Source of the DNA: Rhizobium chutanense
Lineage (GTDB): Bacteria; Pseudomonadota; Alphaproteobacteria; Rhizobiales; Rhizobiaceae
Assembly: GCF_002531935.1 (NCBI RefSeq)
Contig: NZ_NWSV01000002.1
Coordinates: 372,001-436,000, forward strand
Length of the DNA: 64,000 nucleotides
Direction of reading: 5' to 3'
Under the pieces are notes generated by a model. The model ran no database searches. It was not told where the DNA came from and worked only from the letters and a program-made list of their open reading frames with translations. Shown here piece by piece: positions 33,800-42,522 of the stretch. Positions within the stretch are counted from its first letter, which is position 1, and every line of letters begins with the position of its first letter. Made by a program: the position numbers and the translations under genes.

Positions 33800-35989
33800 T
33801 CAGGCAGCCTTCGTCTTCGCCTTGCGTGCCAGATGCGCCACGACATTTTCGATCATCCGCATTCCGGCGTCGCCGCCGAGCGTCATGATCGATTCCGGAT
33901 GGAACTGCACCGCGGCGATCGGCTCCTTCTCATGTTCGATGCCCATGATCGTGCCGTCTTCGCTTTCCGCCGTGATGATGAACTCGCGCGGCAGCGTCGA
34001 GGGATCGGCGAAGATCGAGTGATAACGGCCGACGGTCACTTCCTTCGACAGGCCGGAGAAGACGATACCCGGCTCCAGCACGCGGATACGCGAGGGTTTG
34101 CCGTGCATCGGCAGGGCCAGATGACGCAGTTCCCCCCCATAGGCTTCGGCAAGCGCCTGCAGGCCGAGGCAGACGCCGAAGATCGGCAGGTTGCGCGCCC
34201 GCGCCTTCTTGATCGTCGCCTTGCAGTCGAAATCCTTGGGCGTTCCCGGTCCGGGCGACAGCACCACGAGGTCCGGGTTCAGCCGATCGAAGATCTCCTC
34301 CGGCACCGGTGTGCGCACGGTCGAAACCGTCGCCCCCGTCTGGCGGAAATAATTGGCAAGCGTATGAACGAAGCTGTCCTCATGATCGACGAGCAGGATG
34401 CTGACGCCCTTGCCGACGCTTGCGACGTCGCGCTGGATCTTGCCGGAATTGCCCGTTTTGGCGTCGCGGATGGCGGAAAGCATGGCGGAGGCCTTCAGTT
34501 CTGTTTCGGCTTCTTCTTCCTCAGGAACGGAATCATTCAACAGCGTCGCACCGGCGCGCACCTCGGCGATGCCGTCCTTGATGCGCACGGTGCGCAGCGT
34601 CAGACCCGTGTTCATGTCGCCGTTGAAGCCGACCATGCCGATTGCCCCACCATACCATGCCCGCGGGCTCTTTTCATGGCTCTCGATGAAGCGCATCGCC
34701 CAGAGCTTCGGCGCGCCGGTGACGGTGACGGCCCAGGCGTGGCTGAGGAAACCGTCGAAGGCATCCATGTCGTCCCGCAGCCGCCCCTCGATATGGTCCA
34801 CCGTGTGGATCAGGCGCGAATACATCTCGATCTGCCGGCGGCCGATCACCTTGACCGAGCCCGGTTCGCACACACGGCTCTTGTCGTTGCGGTCGACGTC
34901 CGAGCACATGGTCAGCTCGGATTCGTCCTTCTTGGAATTCAAAAGCTTCAGGATCTGCTCGCTGTCGGCGATCGGATCGTCGCCGCGTTTGATCGTACCC
35001 GAGATCGGGCAGGTCTCGATGCGGCGGCCGGAAACGCGTACGAACATTTCGGGCGAGGCGCCGACCAGATATTCCTGATGGCCGAGATTGATGAAGAAGG
35101 AATAGGGCGACGGGTTGATCGCCTTCAACCGCCTGGAAATGTCGGAAGGCTTGCTGTCGCAGCGCTCCATGAATTTCTGCCCCGGCACGACTTCGAACAG
35201 ATCGCCCTTGCGGAAACTTTCCTTCGCCTTGGTGACGAGCTCGGCATATTCGCCCGGCCGGTGATCGCTCTTCGGCGGAATGGAATCGGTGTGCTTGAAG
35301 GGTTCCGGTGCGATATCGCCCGCCTTGCCCTCGGTCGACACGCCGCCCTTTTCGAAATCATAGCGGTCGATCCAGGCCTTGGCGGCATAGTTGTCGACGA
35401 CGAGGATCTCGTCCGGCAGGTAGAGCACCATGTCGCGTTGGTCGGAAGGCCGCGTCAGCTTCAGATCGATGGCGTCGAACTGGAAGGCGATGTCGTAGCC
35501 GAAGGCGCCATAGAGCCCGAGGCTCGCATCCGCCTGCGAATAGAAGAGGTCGGTGACGGCGCGCAGCACGGTGAAAACCGTCGGCATCTTCGAGCGCTCT
35601 TCCTCGGTGAATACCCGGTCCGGCTTCTTGACCGAAAGGTCGAGGCGGCGGGCGGAGGAAACGCCGAGCACGAGTTCGGGCACCGCTTTCAGCCGCTCGG
35701 CCACAAAGCCGAGGATCACCTCGCCGCGTTCATTATAGGCTTCGATCCAGACGTCGCGGCCGAAGGAGGAAATGCCGAGCGGCGGATCGACGACGGCGGT
35801 ATCCCAGCGTGTGTAACGGCCCGGATATTCGTAGTTCGACGAAAACACTGCGCCGCGGCGTTCGTCGAGCTTGTCGATATAGGAAGAGACCGCATCGCCG
35901 TAGGGGATTGCCCGCCGCTGCCGCGTGACGGATATGCCGCCCTTGGTCTCGTAGATTTCCGCACCATCATCCCGCAGGATCGTTACCAT
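33800..35989 (-). CDS. trpE(G): Anthranilate synthase, fused TrpE and TrpG
   Basis: 729 residues. The first 510 are the TrpE component with its chorismate-binding core ([60 protein letters not shown]). The C-terminal 200 are the TrpG glutamine amidotransferase ([12 protein letters not shown], nucleophile Cys in [12 protein letters not shown], His-Glu in [10 protein letters not shown]). It makes anthranilate from chorismate and glutamine. The single-chain form is characteristic of rhizobia. A trpL leader and attenuator lie directly upstream. Confidence 0.97.
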   Translation of the reverse strand: MVTILRDDGAEIYETKGGISVTRQRRAIPYGDAVSSYIDKLDERRGAVFSSNYEYPGRYTRWDTAVVDPPLGISSFGRDVWIEAYNERGEVILGFVAERLKAVPELVLGVSSARRLDLSVKKPDRVFTEEERSKMPTVFTVLRAVTDLFYSQADASLGLYGAFGYDIAFQFDAIDLKLTRPSDQRDMVLYLPDEILVVDNYAAKAWIDRYDFEKGGVSTEGKAGDIAPEPFKHTDSIPPKSDHRPGEYAELVTKAKESFRKGDLFEVVPGQKFMERCDSKPSDISRRLKAINPSPYSFFINLGHQEYLVGASPEMFVRVSGRRIETCPISGTIKRGDDPIADSEQILKLLNSKKDESELTMCSDVDRNDKSRVCEPGSVKVIGRRQIEMYSRLIHTVDHIEGRLRDDMDAFDGFLSHAWAVTVTGAPKLWAMRFIESHEKSPRAWYGGAIGMVGFNGDMNTGLTLRTVRIKDGIAEVRAGATLLNDSVPEEEEAETELKASAMLSAIRDAKTGNSGKIQRDVASVGKGVSILLVDHEDSFVHTLANYFRQTGATVSTVRTPVPEEIFDRLNPDLVVLSPGPGTPKDFDCKATIKKARARNLPIFGVCLGLQALAEAYGGELRHLALPMHGKPSRIRVLEPGIVFSGLSKEVTVGRYHSIFADPSTLPREFIITAESEDGTIMGIEHEKEPIAAVQFHPESIMTLGGDAGMRMIENVVAHLARKAKTKAA

Positions 35990-36030
35990 TGTTCCACTCC
36001 GTTATCGGGGCCCGGACGACAGGCGGCGAT

Positions 36031-36066
36031 AAAACAAAAAAGCCGCCTCGAAGTTTCGGGCGGCTC
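36031..36066 (-). terminator. trp attenuator (transcription terminator) upstream of trpE(G)
   Basis: On the minus strand a GCCGCC/GGCGGC stem (36041-36065) is followed by TTTTTTGTTTT (36031-36041). The competing antiterminator would pair GGCGGCCTC (36094-36102) with GAGCCGCC (36059-36066, one bulge), directly downstream of the Trp codons. This is the classical attenuator arrangement. Confidence 0.9.
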
Positions 36067-36102
36067 ACTCGTCGTCTTTGGACACGATTGGTTGAGGCCG
36101 CC

Positions 36103-36147
36103 TTAGCGAGCCCACCACCAAACAGCAATGTTCAAGGACTTGATCAT
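36103..36147 (-). CDS. trpL: trp leader peptide
   Basis: A 14-residue frame, MIKSLNIAVWWWAR, with three consecutive TGG codons (36112-36120). The last residues match the WWWAR ending I recall for S. meliloti TrpL. There is no ribosome-binding site, and the ATG coincides with the predicted transcription start, so it is a leaderless message. Stalling at the Trp codons would favour the antiterminator and let trpE(G) be transcribed. Confidence 0.92.
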   Translation of the reverse strand: MIKSLNIAVWWWAR

Positions 36148-36154
36148 AGGAAAA

Positions 36155-36183
36155 TTGTTAGCCTGAGATCAGCCATTGCGCAA
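36155..36183 (-). promoter_or_regulatory. trpL-trpE(G) promoter
   Basis: On the minus strand TTGCGC (36178-36183) and TAACAA (36155-36160) are 17 bp apart. The expected start, 7-8 nt past the -10 box, is the A of the trpL ATG at 36147. Confidence 0.7.
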
Positions 36184-36255
36184 GAGGCGATCACGGGAAT
36201 GAAATGGGCGGCCCGAAAGCCGCCCCTCCTCCCAATCGTGAAGTCTCGCCGGCAA

Positions 36256-38511
36256 TCAGAAGGTCTTTGTGAGCGACACTTTGAATGTACGGCCGGGCTC
36301 GGAATACCAATCGCGCGGCTGCGATGCGGTCGCCGAGCTGAGATTGACGTCGCGCACGGCAAGCGCGTTGAAATATTCCTGGTCGAAGATGTTGTAGACC
36401 CCGGCTTGAACACGCAGGCCCGGCAACTGTTGCGGCGTCCACCAGCCGGTCAGGTCGACGATTGCGTAACCGGGCGCATCAAAGGTCGTATCCGCGGTCG
36501 AGCCGACGGTGTTGAGATGGTCGGTGAGCATGCCGGACGAAAGCGTCGAGGAAAGATCGAAGCCGAAACTCTCGTTGCTCCAGCCGCCGCCGACAATTGC
36601 CTTGAAGGGTGCCGCCGAGCGCAGGCGCTGGGTGGTGTCTTCATTCCTGCCGTAGGCATAGGCTAGCGAGGCGTGCAGATTGATGCCGTTGTCGAACGTC
36701 TTGGCGGCGCTGGCTTCGATACCCGAGATCACGGCTGACGACACGTTCGTGTAGTTGAACTCCGTAAAGCCGGTCGCGTCCCTGGTTGTCACCGTCTCGA
36801 TAAAGTTCTGATAGCGAGTGTGGAAAACCGCGACCCGGCCGGTAAAATCGCCTGTATCGAAATTGGCGCCGACTTCGACGCCGCGGCCGATTTCCGGTTC
36901 CAGATCAGGATTGCCGAGCTGAGCGTAGCGGCCCGTGGGATTGTAGAAGCGGCTGTAGAGCTCGTCCACCGTGGGGGCACGGAAGCCGACGGCCAGCTGC
37001 GCGTAGAGCTGCACATCGGGCGTCAGATCGTATGTCGCAAGAATCTTCGGCGACATGCCGGCTTCCGTCCGGTCGCGCAGATCGCCGAAACGGGTCAGCC
37101 CGGTATTGTCGGCAAAGCCGCCGCCGGTCGAGGGATCGTAGTTGAACCAATCGAAGCGAACGCCCGGCGTCAGCGTGAAGCCGGTATTGCCGATTTCGAT
37201 CTTGTCTTCGAAGGTCAGTGCCAGATTCTGGCTGTCGACATTGGGCACTTCTGCCTGATTGTTCAGCGCCGGGCAGGTGGTCGCCGTCGGGCAAAGGGCC
37301 CAGCTATACTGGCTCCAGCTGGAGACGCCGGCATCAAGACCGACGCGAACGGAGTGGCTGAGACCGGAATATTCGAAATCCTTCGTCGCCGTGCCGCTGA
37401 AGCCCCAGGTTTCGTTTTCGATTTCGTTGTTTCGGCCGTAGGCAACATTGGCGGTCGTACGCCCCCTGCTGCCGGCTTCTTTCTTCAAATCCAGCCAATA
37501 AAGCGTGGCCCGCGCACTACTGAAAAACGCGTCGGAAGACTGCGCCTCGTAATCGTAATCGAGAGAAACGCGGTCGCGATCGCGCAGTTCGCGACCGTCA
37601 TAATTGTCGATCATGAAGTTACGAGGGCTGGCGCCCCCCTGAAGTTGGCGCAGGTCGGTTTTTAGATCCCAGCGGAACCGTTCCGCTGTCAAGCCGATGC
37701 GATGTCCGCCTTCCAGTTCCTGGTGCAGTTTGAAGAGCAGGTTGTTCTGATCGAAGTCAGCCGGATTCGCCTCGGTGCGAAGAGCACCGTAGCTGTCGTT
37801 CTCACCCATATTGTCGCGTTCATGGCCCTTGCGGTAGCCGCCCTGGAACAGGATCGAGGTACCGCCGATCTTCTTGGCAGCGGCGGCCGAGCCGGAAACG
37901 CTGCGGTCTTGGCTGTCATAGGTCGACTTGACGATCGCACCCCAATCGCGTCCTTCGGAAATGAGATCGTCCGGCTCGAGTGTATTGAGAACGACGGCGC
38001 CGCCGAGCATGCCCGACCCGCCCTTGCTCGAATCCGCGCCGCGCACGATATCGAGCGAGGACAGTGAATCGAAATCGAAGGTATCCCCGCCACCATTGGC
38101 GTTGGCCGGCGCGAAAGCCCCCTGACGAGCGCTGTTCGAAATATAGGGGATCGGAATGCCGTCAATGGTCGTCAGGATGCGAGGGCCGGAAAGGCCGCGC
38201 AGATTGAAACCAGCGTCGGCGCGCGAATAGTTTACGCCTGCATCGACCCTGCGGCCGATATCGGCATAATTGGTAACCTGTTTCTCTTCCAATTGCTTCT
38301 TGGTAATTTCGGTCGCAAGCGGCGTGTCGGCGACGCTGCCCGGCGCCACGCGTTTGCCCTTGACGACGATCTTCTGCAGGACGGTGCTGTCTTCAGCGGT
38401 GGCGAGCGGCGCCGTTGCCGGAGCGCTTTGCGCAAAAGACTGCGAAACAGGAAGAACAACTGTGGCTGCCGTGCAGACCAAGAGAACCGAACGCCAATAT
38501 CGGACGATCAT
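36256..38511 (-). CDS. TonB-dependent outer-membrane receptor, heme/hemoglobin type
   Basis: 751 residues. Signal peptide (SVLLVCTAATVVLPVSQSFA), plug domain with a TonB-box-like VLQKIVVKGKR and GVNYSRADAGFNLRGLSGPR, then a 22-strand barrel ending in Phe (KVSLTKTF). The heme-receptor signature FRAPTVDELYSRFYN then NPDLEPE, corresponding to FRAP...NPNL, and TFDFDSLSSLDIVRGADSS support a heme or hemoglobin receptor like HmuR/ShmR. An IRO iron box lies about 160 bp upstream. No heme ABC transporter is adjacent. Confidence 0.88.
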   Translation of the reverse strand: MIVRYWRSVLLVCTAATVVLPVSQSFAQSAPATAPLATAEDSTVLQKIVVKGKRVAPGSVADTPLATEITKKQLEEKQVTNYADIGRRVDAGVNYSRADAGFNLRGLSGPRILTTIDGIPIPYISNSARQGAFAPANANGGGDTFDFDSLSSLDIVRGADSSKGGSGMLGGAVVLNTLEPDDLISEGRDWGAIVKSTYDSQDRSVSGSAAAAKKIGGTSILFQGGYRKGHERDNMGENDSYGALRTEANPADFDQNNLLFKLHQELEGGHRIGLTAERFRWDLKTDLRQLQGGASPRNFMIDNYDGRELRDRDRVSLDYDYEAQSSDAFFSSARATLYWLDLKKEAGSRGRTTANVAYGRNNEIENETWGFSGTATKDFEYSGLSHSVRVGLDAGVSSWSQYSWALCPTATTCPALNNQAEVPNVDSQNLALTFEDKIEIGNTGFTLTPGVRFDWFNYDPSTGGGFADNTGLTRFGDLRDRTEAGMSPKILATYDLTPDVQLYAQLAVGFRAPTVDELYSRFYNPTGRYAQLGNPDLEPEIGRGVEVGANFDTGDFTGRVAVFHTRYQNFIETVTTRDATGFTEFNYTNVSSAVISGIEASAAKTFDNGINLHASLAYAYGRNEDTTQRLRSAAPFKAIVGGGWSNESFGFDLSSTLSSGMLTDHLNTVGSTADTTFDAPGYAIVDLTGWWTPQQLPGLRVQAGVYNIFDQEYFNALAVRDVNLSSATASQPRDWYSEPGRTFKVSLTKTF

Positions 38512-38667
38512 AACCTACCCTCTCATGATGATTACCGGGCTGGCTGGTCGTGGCGGCGAACGCTCGAGGGGCTGGCTGGGCTTTGCGGATGAAGGCGCAG
38601 AATTTCGCCTTCTTTTCGCCGCATAAAAAACATGAGCAACACTGTCAAGATAAGGTGCGGATTTATG

Positions 38668-38684
38668 TTGAATATTATATTCAA
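38668..38684. promoter_or_regulatory. IRO box (RirA-type iron-responsive operator)
   Basis: TTGAATATTATATTCAA is a perfect palindrome (7+3+7) and matches the TGA-N9-TCA consensus of rhizobial iron-responsive operators. On the minus strand it contains a TATAAT, so repressor binding would cover the -10 box of the receptor gene. Confidence 0.75.
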
Positions 38685-38759
38685 GTTTTAATGATCTTTC
38701 CCGACGTTGCGCAATTGCAACGAAAACCGCCACAATGCGTTATACCCTGCGCTATCGAC

Positions 38760-39788
38760 ATGACGGAATCGGATGCGTTGAGAAAACTTTCGATACTGGC
38801 GATCCTCGCCGCTACCGCCTTTCTTGCCGGCGCCCGCCTGCCCCCGCACGGCCCCTTACCCCAAGCTCGACCGGACGCCGGGGATATGACGGCTCCCGCC
38901 CCGATCCCCGAAAAGACCGAACCGCCTGCCCCGGGTGATGTGCCGGCGCCGCAGCCTAAGCCTGACGTGCCAAAGCCGGATGTGCCAAAGCCTGATGTGA
39001 AGGGGGAGCCGGAAGCACCAGCACCGGACCAGCCGTCGGCGCCCCCAACCGAACCGGAAAAGCCCGAACCGGCAAAACCCGAACAGTCGAAGCCGGAGCC
39101 TGCAGAACCGATGCAAGGCCCGCCGCTACCGCCGGGCGGGCTTAAAAGCCCGCAGACCCCAGGGGAAGAGGACAAGCCGCCTGCCGAGCAGACACTCGAG
39201 GAGCAGCATCTGACGATTGAACCCGAAAGCGACGCCGACCACACCGAATGCACTGCGGCACTCCAGGCGCTCGGCGTCGTCTTCAAGGACACGCCGCGCA
39301 TCGACGACGGCAACGGCTGCGGCATCGACAAGCCGATCATCGTCTCCGAACCCCTGCCCGGCATCAAGCTCAAGCCCGAGGCGACGATCCGCTGTCCGAC
39401 CGCCCTTGCCCTTGCCCACTGGATGAAGGAGAGCGTCATCCCGGCGGCCTCCGCCGCCCTGCCGGAACAGGGCCGCATCACATCAGTCAATCAGGCAACC
39501 GCCTATATGTGCCGCCTGCGCAACGGTGCCGGAACAGGCAAGATCTCCGAACACGCCCGCGGCAACGCCATCGATATTGCGAGCTTCCATTTCGAAAAGG
39601 GCGAGGATGTCGCCGTCCGCTCCCGCCGCGAGGACCCGACGCTCACCGGCGCCTTCCAGCGCACCGTGAGTGCGGCCGGCTGCCTCTATTTCACCACCGT
39701 CCTCGACCCCGAAAGCGACGCCGCCCACGAAACCCATTTCCATCTCGACGTGATCGAGCGGAAGGGCGGCTATCGTTATTGCCATTAG
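38760..39788 (+). CDS. Extensin-like family protein with Pro/Lys-rich linker
   Basis: 342 residues. A membrane anchor or signal (LSILAILAATAFLAGA) is followed by about 110 residues rich in Pro, Lys, Glu and Asp, with tandem PKPDVPKPDV units. The C-terminal 190 residues are the extensin-like domain: CTAALQALGV, PTALALAHWMKESV, GKISEHARGNAIDIASF and HETHFHLDVI, whose SEHARGNAIDI/HFHLD motifs match a D-Ala-D-Ala peptidase-like zinc site. It probably acts in the cell envelope. Confidence 0.85.
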   Translation: MTESDALRKLSILAILAATAFLAGARLPPHGPLPQARPDAGDMTAPAPIPEKTEPPAPGDVPAPQPKPDVPKPDVPKPDVKGEPEAPAPDQPSAPPTEPEKPEPAKPEQSKPEPAEPMQGPPLPPGGLKSPQTPGEEDKPPAEQTLEEQHLTIEPESDADHTECTAALQALGVVFKDTPRIDDGNGCGIDKPIIVSEPLPGIKLKPEATIRCPTALALAHWMKESVIPAASAALPEQGRITSVNQATAYMCRLRNGAGTGKISEHARGNAIDIASFHFEKGEDVAVRSRREDPTLTGAFQRTVSAAGCLYFTTVLDPESDAAHETHFHLDVIERKGGYRYCH

Positions 39789-39905
39789 TCATTTCAAAGA
39801 GTTGAGCTTCACGCTTGAATCGAGAATCGAAGGACCCAAATCAAAGCGGTAGAATATCAATGGAAGGGCCCACCGCGAACGAGGATCATCGCATGTTACG
39901 CGATC

Positions 39906-40109
39906 TTGGCTCTCGTTTTCCTGGGCATTGGATTCGTTTTTACCGGAAAGCTGCATTGGTTCCTTGCCGTCGGAATGCTGCTGACAGGCACTTTGGAACG
40001 GCTGATCCTCTGGCTGCTCATAGGTCCCGAACGGGCGAAAAGCCATCGTCTTCGTCTAATGAGACAGCCAGCCAAGCCATCACCGGATCAGAACAGCCCC
40101 TCGATATAA
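39906..40109 (+). CDS. Small two-helix membrane protein with no proper start codon
   Basis: 67 residues from a [22 protein letters not shown] and [18 protein letters not shown] are two good membrane helices. Codons upstream, in frame to 39819, read as more of the same protein ([19 protein letters not shown]) but offer no ATG, GTG or TTG. The natural start may have been lost or be unusual. It overlaps the convergent fhs end by 22 bp. No family recognised. Confidence 0.4.
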   Translation: MALVFLGIGFVFTGKLHWFLAVGMLLTGTLERLILWLLIGPERAKSHRLRLMRQPAKPSPDQNSPSI

Positions 40110-41767
40110 CCCTGATCGTTCAGGAAAATCCGTTCCGCCGAGGGCGATTTCGGCAGGCCCGGCATTGTCATGATCTCGCCGGTGATGGCGACGACGAAGC
40201 CAGCTCCCGCCGAAAGCCGCACTTCCCGCACGGAGACGATATGGCCTTCCGGCGCGCCGCGCAGGTTCGGATCGGTGGAGAAGGAATATTGCGTCTTTGC
40301 CATGCAGACCGGCAGCTTGCCGTAACCCTGCTCCTCCCATGTCTGCAATTGGTCGCGGACCGCCTTGTCGGCCGTCACTTCACCGGCATGATAGATCTTC
40401 GAGGCAACGATCTCGATCTTCTCGAACAGCGAAATGTCGTCGCCATAGAGCGGCTGGAATTTCGCCTGTCCCGACTCGGCCAGTTCCACCACCTTATGTG
40501 CCAGTTCCTCGATGCCGGCCGAACCTTTCGCCCAATGCTGGCAGAGGATCGCCTCGGCGCCGAGCCGCGAGACGAATTCCTTGACCGCGGCGATCTCGGC
40601 ATCGGTATCCGAGACGAAATGATTGATCGCGACGACGACGGGCACGCCGAAACGGCGTACATTGGCGACGTGCCGGCCGAGATTGGCGCAGCCCTTCTTC
40701 AGTGCGACGACATCCTCCGTGCCGAGATCGTCCTTCTTCACCCCGCCATTCATCTTCAGCGCCCTGACGGTGGCGACGATGACGGCCGCATCCGGCTTCA
40801 GTCCGGCCTTGCGGCACTTGATGTCGAAGAATTTCTCCGCGCCGAGATCGGCGCCGAAGCCTGCTTCCGTCACCACATAGTCGCCGAGCTTCAGCGCCGT
40901 CTTCGTCGCCGTTACCGAATTGCAGCCATGGGCGATGTTGGCGAAAGGCCCGCCATGCACGAAGGCCGGATTGTTCTCCAGCGTCTGCACAAGGTTCGGC
41001 TGCATCGCATCCTTCAACAGCACCGCCATGGCGCCGTCGGCTTTCAGGTCGCGCGCATGCACAGGCGTCCTGTCGAAACGATAGCCGATGATGATGTCGC
41101 CGAGCCGCCGCTCCAGATCCTTGAGATCGGTGGCGAGGCAGAGGATCGCCATCACTTCGGAGGCGACGGTGATGTCGAAGCCGCCCTGGCGCGGAAAACC
41201 GTTGGCAATGCCGCCGAGCGAGGAGACCATGCTTCTGAGCGCGCGGTCGTTCATATCCATGACCCGCCGCCAGGTGATGCGGCGGATGTCGATATTCTCT
41301 TCGTTGCCCCAGTAGATGTGATTGTCGACCATCGCCGCCAGAAGATTGTGCGCCGAGGTAATCGCATGGAAATCGCCGGTGAAATGCAGGTTGATGTCTT
41401 CCATCGGCACGACCTGCGCATAACCGCCGCCGGCCGCCCCGCCCTTGATACCGAAGCAGGGGCCGAGCGAAGCCTCGCGAATGCAGACGATGGCTTTCTT
41501 GCCGATCCGGTTCAGCCCGTCGCCGAGCCCGACGGTGGTTGTCGTCTTGCCTTCGCCCGCCGGTGTCGGATTGATCGCGGTGACGAGGATCAGCTTGCCG
41601 TCCTTCTTGCCCGCCTGCCCGGCGATGAACTCGGCGCTGACCTTCGCCTTGTCGTGACCGTAGGGAACGAGCTGCTCGGCCGGAATGCCGAGCTTCGTGC
41701 CGATCTCGAAAATCGGCTTCTTGGCTGCGCCGCGCGCGATCTCGATATCGGATTTGATGAATGGCAT
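40088..41767 (-). CDS. fhs: Formate--tetrahydrofolate ligase
   Basis: A 559-residue FTHFS, which ligates formate to tetrahydrofolate with ATP to supply one-carbon units. Seen: the ATP-binding loop [60 protein letters not shown] and [15 protein letters not shown] near the C-terminus. GGGGGA precedes the ATG. The length is normal. Confidence 0.97.
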   Translation of the reverse strand: MPFIKSDIEIARGAAKKPIFEIGTKLGIPAEQLVPYGHDKAKVSAEFIAGQAGKKDGKLILVTAINPTPAGEGKTTTTVGLGDGLNRIGKKAIVCIREASLGPCFGIKGGAAGGGYAQVVPMEDINLHFTGDFHAITSAHNLLAAMVDNHIYWGNEENIDIRRITWRRVMDMNDRALRSMVSSLGGIANGFPRQGGFDITVASEVMAILCLATDLKDLERRLGDIIIGYRFDRTPVHARDLKADGAMAVLLKDAMQPNLVQTLENNPAFVHGGPFANIAHGCNSVTATKTALKLGDYVVTEAGFGADLGAEKFFDIKCRKAGLKPDAAVIVATVRALKMNGGVKKDDLGTEDVVALKKGCANLGRHVANVRRFGVPVVVAINHFVSDTDAEIAAVKEFVSRLGAEAILCQHWAKGSAGIEELAHKVVELAESGQAKFQPLYGDDISLFEKIEIVASKIYHAGEVTADKAVRDQLQTWEEQGYGKLPVCMAKTQYSFSTDPNLRGAPEGHIVSVREVRLSAGAGFVVAITGEIMTMPGLPKSPSAERIFLNDQGYIEGLF

Positions 41768-41924
41768 CGATATCCCCCGTCCCGGCCTCCGCAGGCGCGA
41801 AGGCGTTTGTCCTCGTCAATGGGATATCGAAATATCGGCAAGCTGTGAATAGCGCCGCGCCTTGCGGCCGCCACGCCGGATGTTTATGTGGCGGGCAACG
41901 ATCGCGGTTTTACAGGATGAAGAC

Positions 41925-42455
41925 ATGAAAGCACTGGAACTCATCATCGAGCGTATCATCCTGTCGAGCCGCTGGATCCTCGTCGCCTTCTATATCGGCC
42001 TGGTAGCGGCGCTCGCCGTCTATGCGGTTTCCTTCGGCTACAAGCTCCTGAAGATCGCCTCCGGCGTCTTTGCCCTCGACGAGGCGGAGATGATCCTTGC
42101 CATGCTCAGCCTGATCGATGCGGCCCTCGTCGCAAGCCTGATCGTCATGGTGATGATCTCGGGTTACGAGAATTTCGTCAGCCGCTTCGACGAGGCCAGC
42201 GAAGCCGACAACGAAGTCTCCTTTCTCGGCAAGCTCGATTCAGGCAGCCTGAAGATCAAGGTCGCCTCCTCGATCGTTGCCATCTCGTCCATCCACCTGC
42301 TGCAGGTCTTTCTCAATGCCGACAAATACGAGGACGGCAAGATCATGTGGTTGACCCTGATGCATCTCGCCTTCGTCGCCTCCGCCGTCATGCTCGGCTT
42401 CCTGGAGAAGCTGATGAGCGTGACGTCGAAGAATGATTTGAAGGACAAGGGTTAG
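41925..42455 (+). CDS. YqhA family (UPF0114) membrane protein
   Basis: 176 residues with three to four membrane helices (WILVAFYIGLVAALAVYAVS, MILAMLSLIDAALVASLIVM, LMHLAFVASAVMLGFLEKLM) and the conserved MISGYENFVSRFDEA block with SIVAISSIHLLQVFLNA. The function of the family is unknown. Start MKALELIIERI follows AGGAT. Confidence 0.87.
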   Translation: MKALELIIERIILSSRWILVAFYIGLVAALAVYAVSFGYKLLKIASGVFALDEAEMILAMLSLIDAALVASLIVMVMISGYENFVSRFDEASEADNEVSFLGKLDSGSLKIKVASSIVAISSIHLLQVFLNADKYEDGKIMWLTLMHLAFVASAVMLGFLEKLMSVTSKNDLKDKG

Positions 42456-42522
42456 AGGGACGACGGACTGGTTTTCACGTCAGTGAGCGCGCACGCCGGC
42501 TGTCAAAGCGTTCTTTTCCGCA

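Larger units (their letters stand above)
36031..36147 (-). ncRNA. rnTrpL-like attenuator RNA
   Basis: The short transcript ending at the attenuator would be about 117 nt and would start at the trpL ATG. In Sinorhizobium meliloti the corresponding RNA (rnTrpL) and its peptide act in trans; whether that holds here is inference from the matching layout. Confidence 0.6.

Noticed and set aside
33770..36106. A 778-codon open frame on the plus strand opposite trpE(G)
   Set aside because: It mirrors the codon structure of a certain gene, has low-complexity Arg/His/Asp-rich content and no domain; typical antisense shadow in high-GC DNA.
38704..38722. CGTTGC/GCAACG near the extensin gene as a regulatory palindrome
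   Set aside because: Only six pairs and a simple composition; the IRO box close by explains regulation better.
39815..41848. A 677-codon plus-strand frame opposite fhs
   Set aside because: Same reason: fhs on the minus strand is unmistakable, and the antisense product has no recognisable content.
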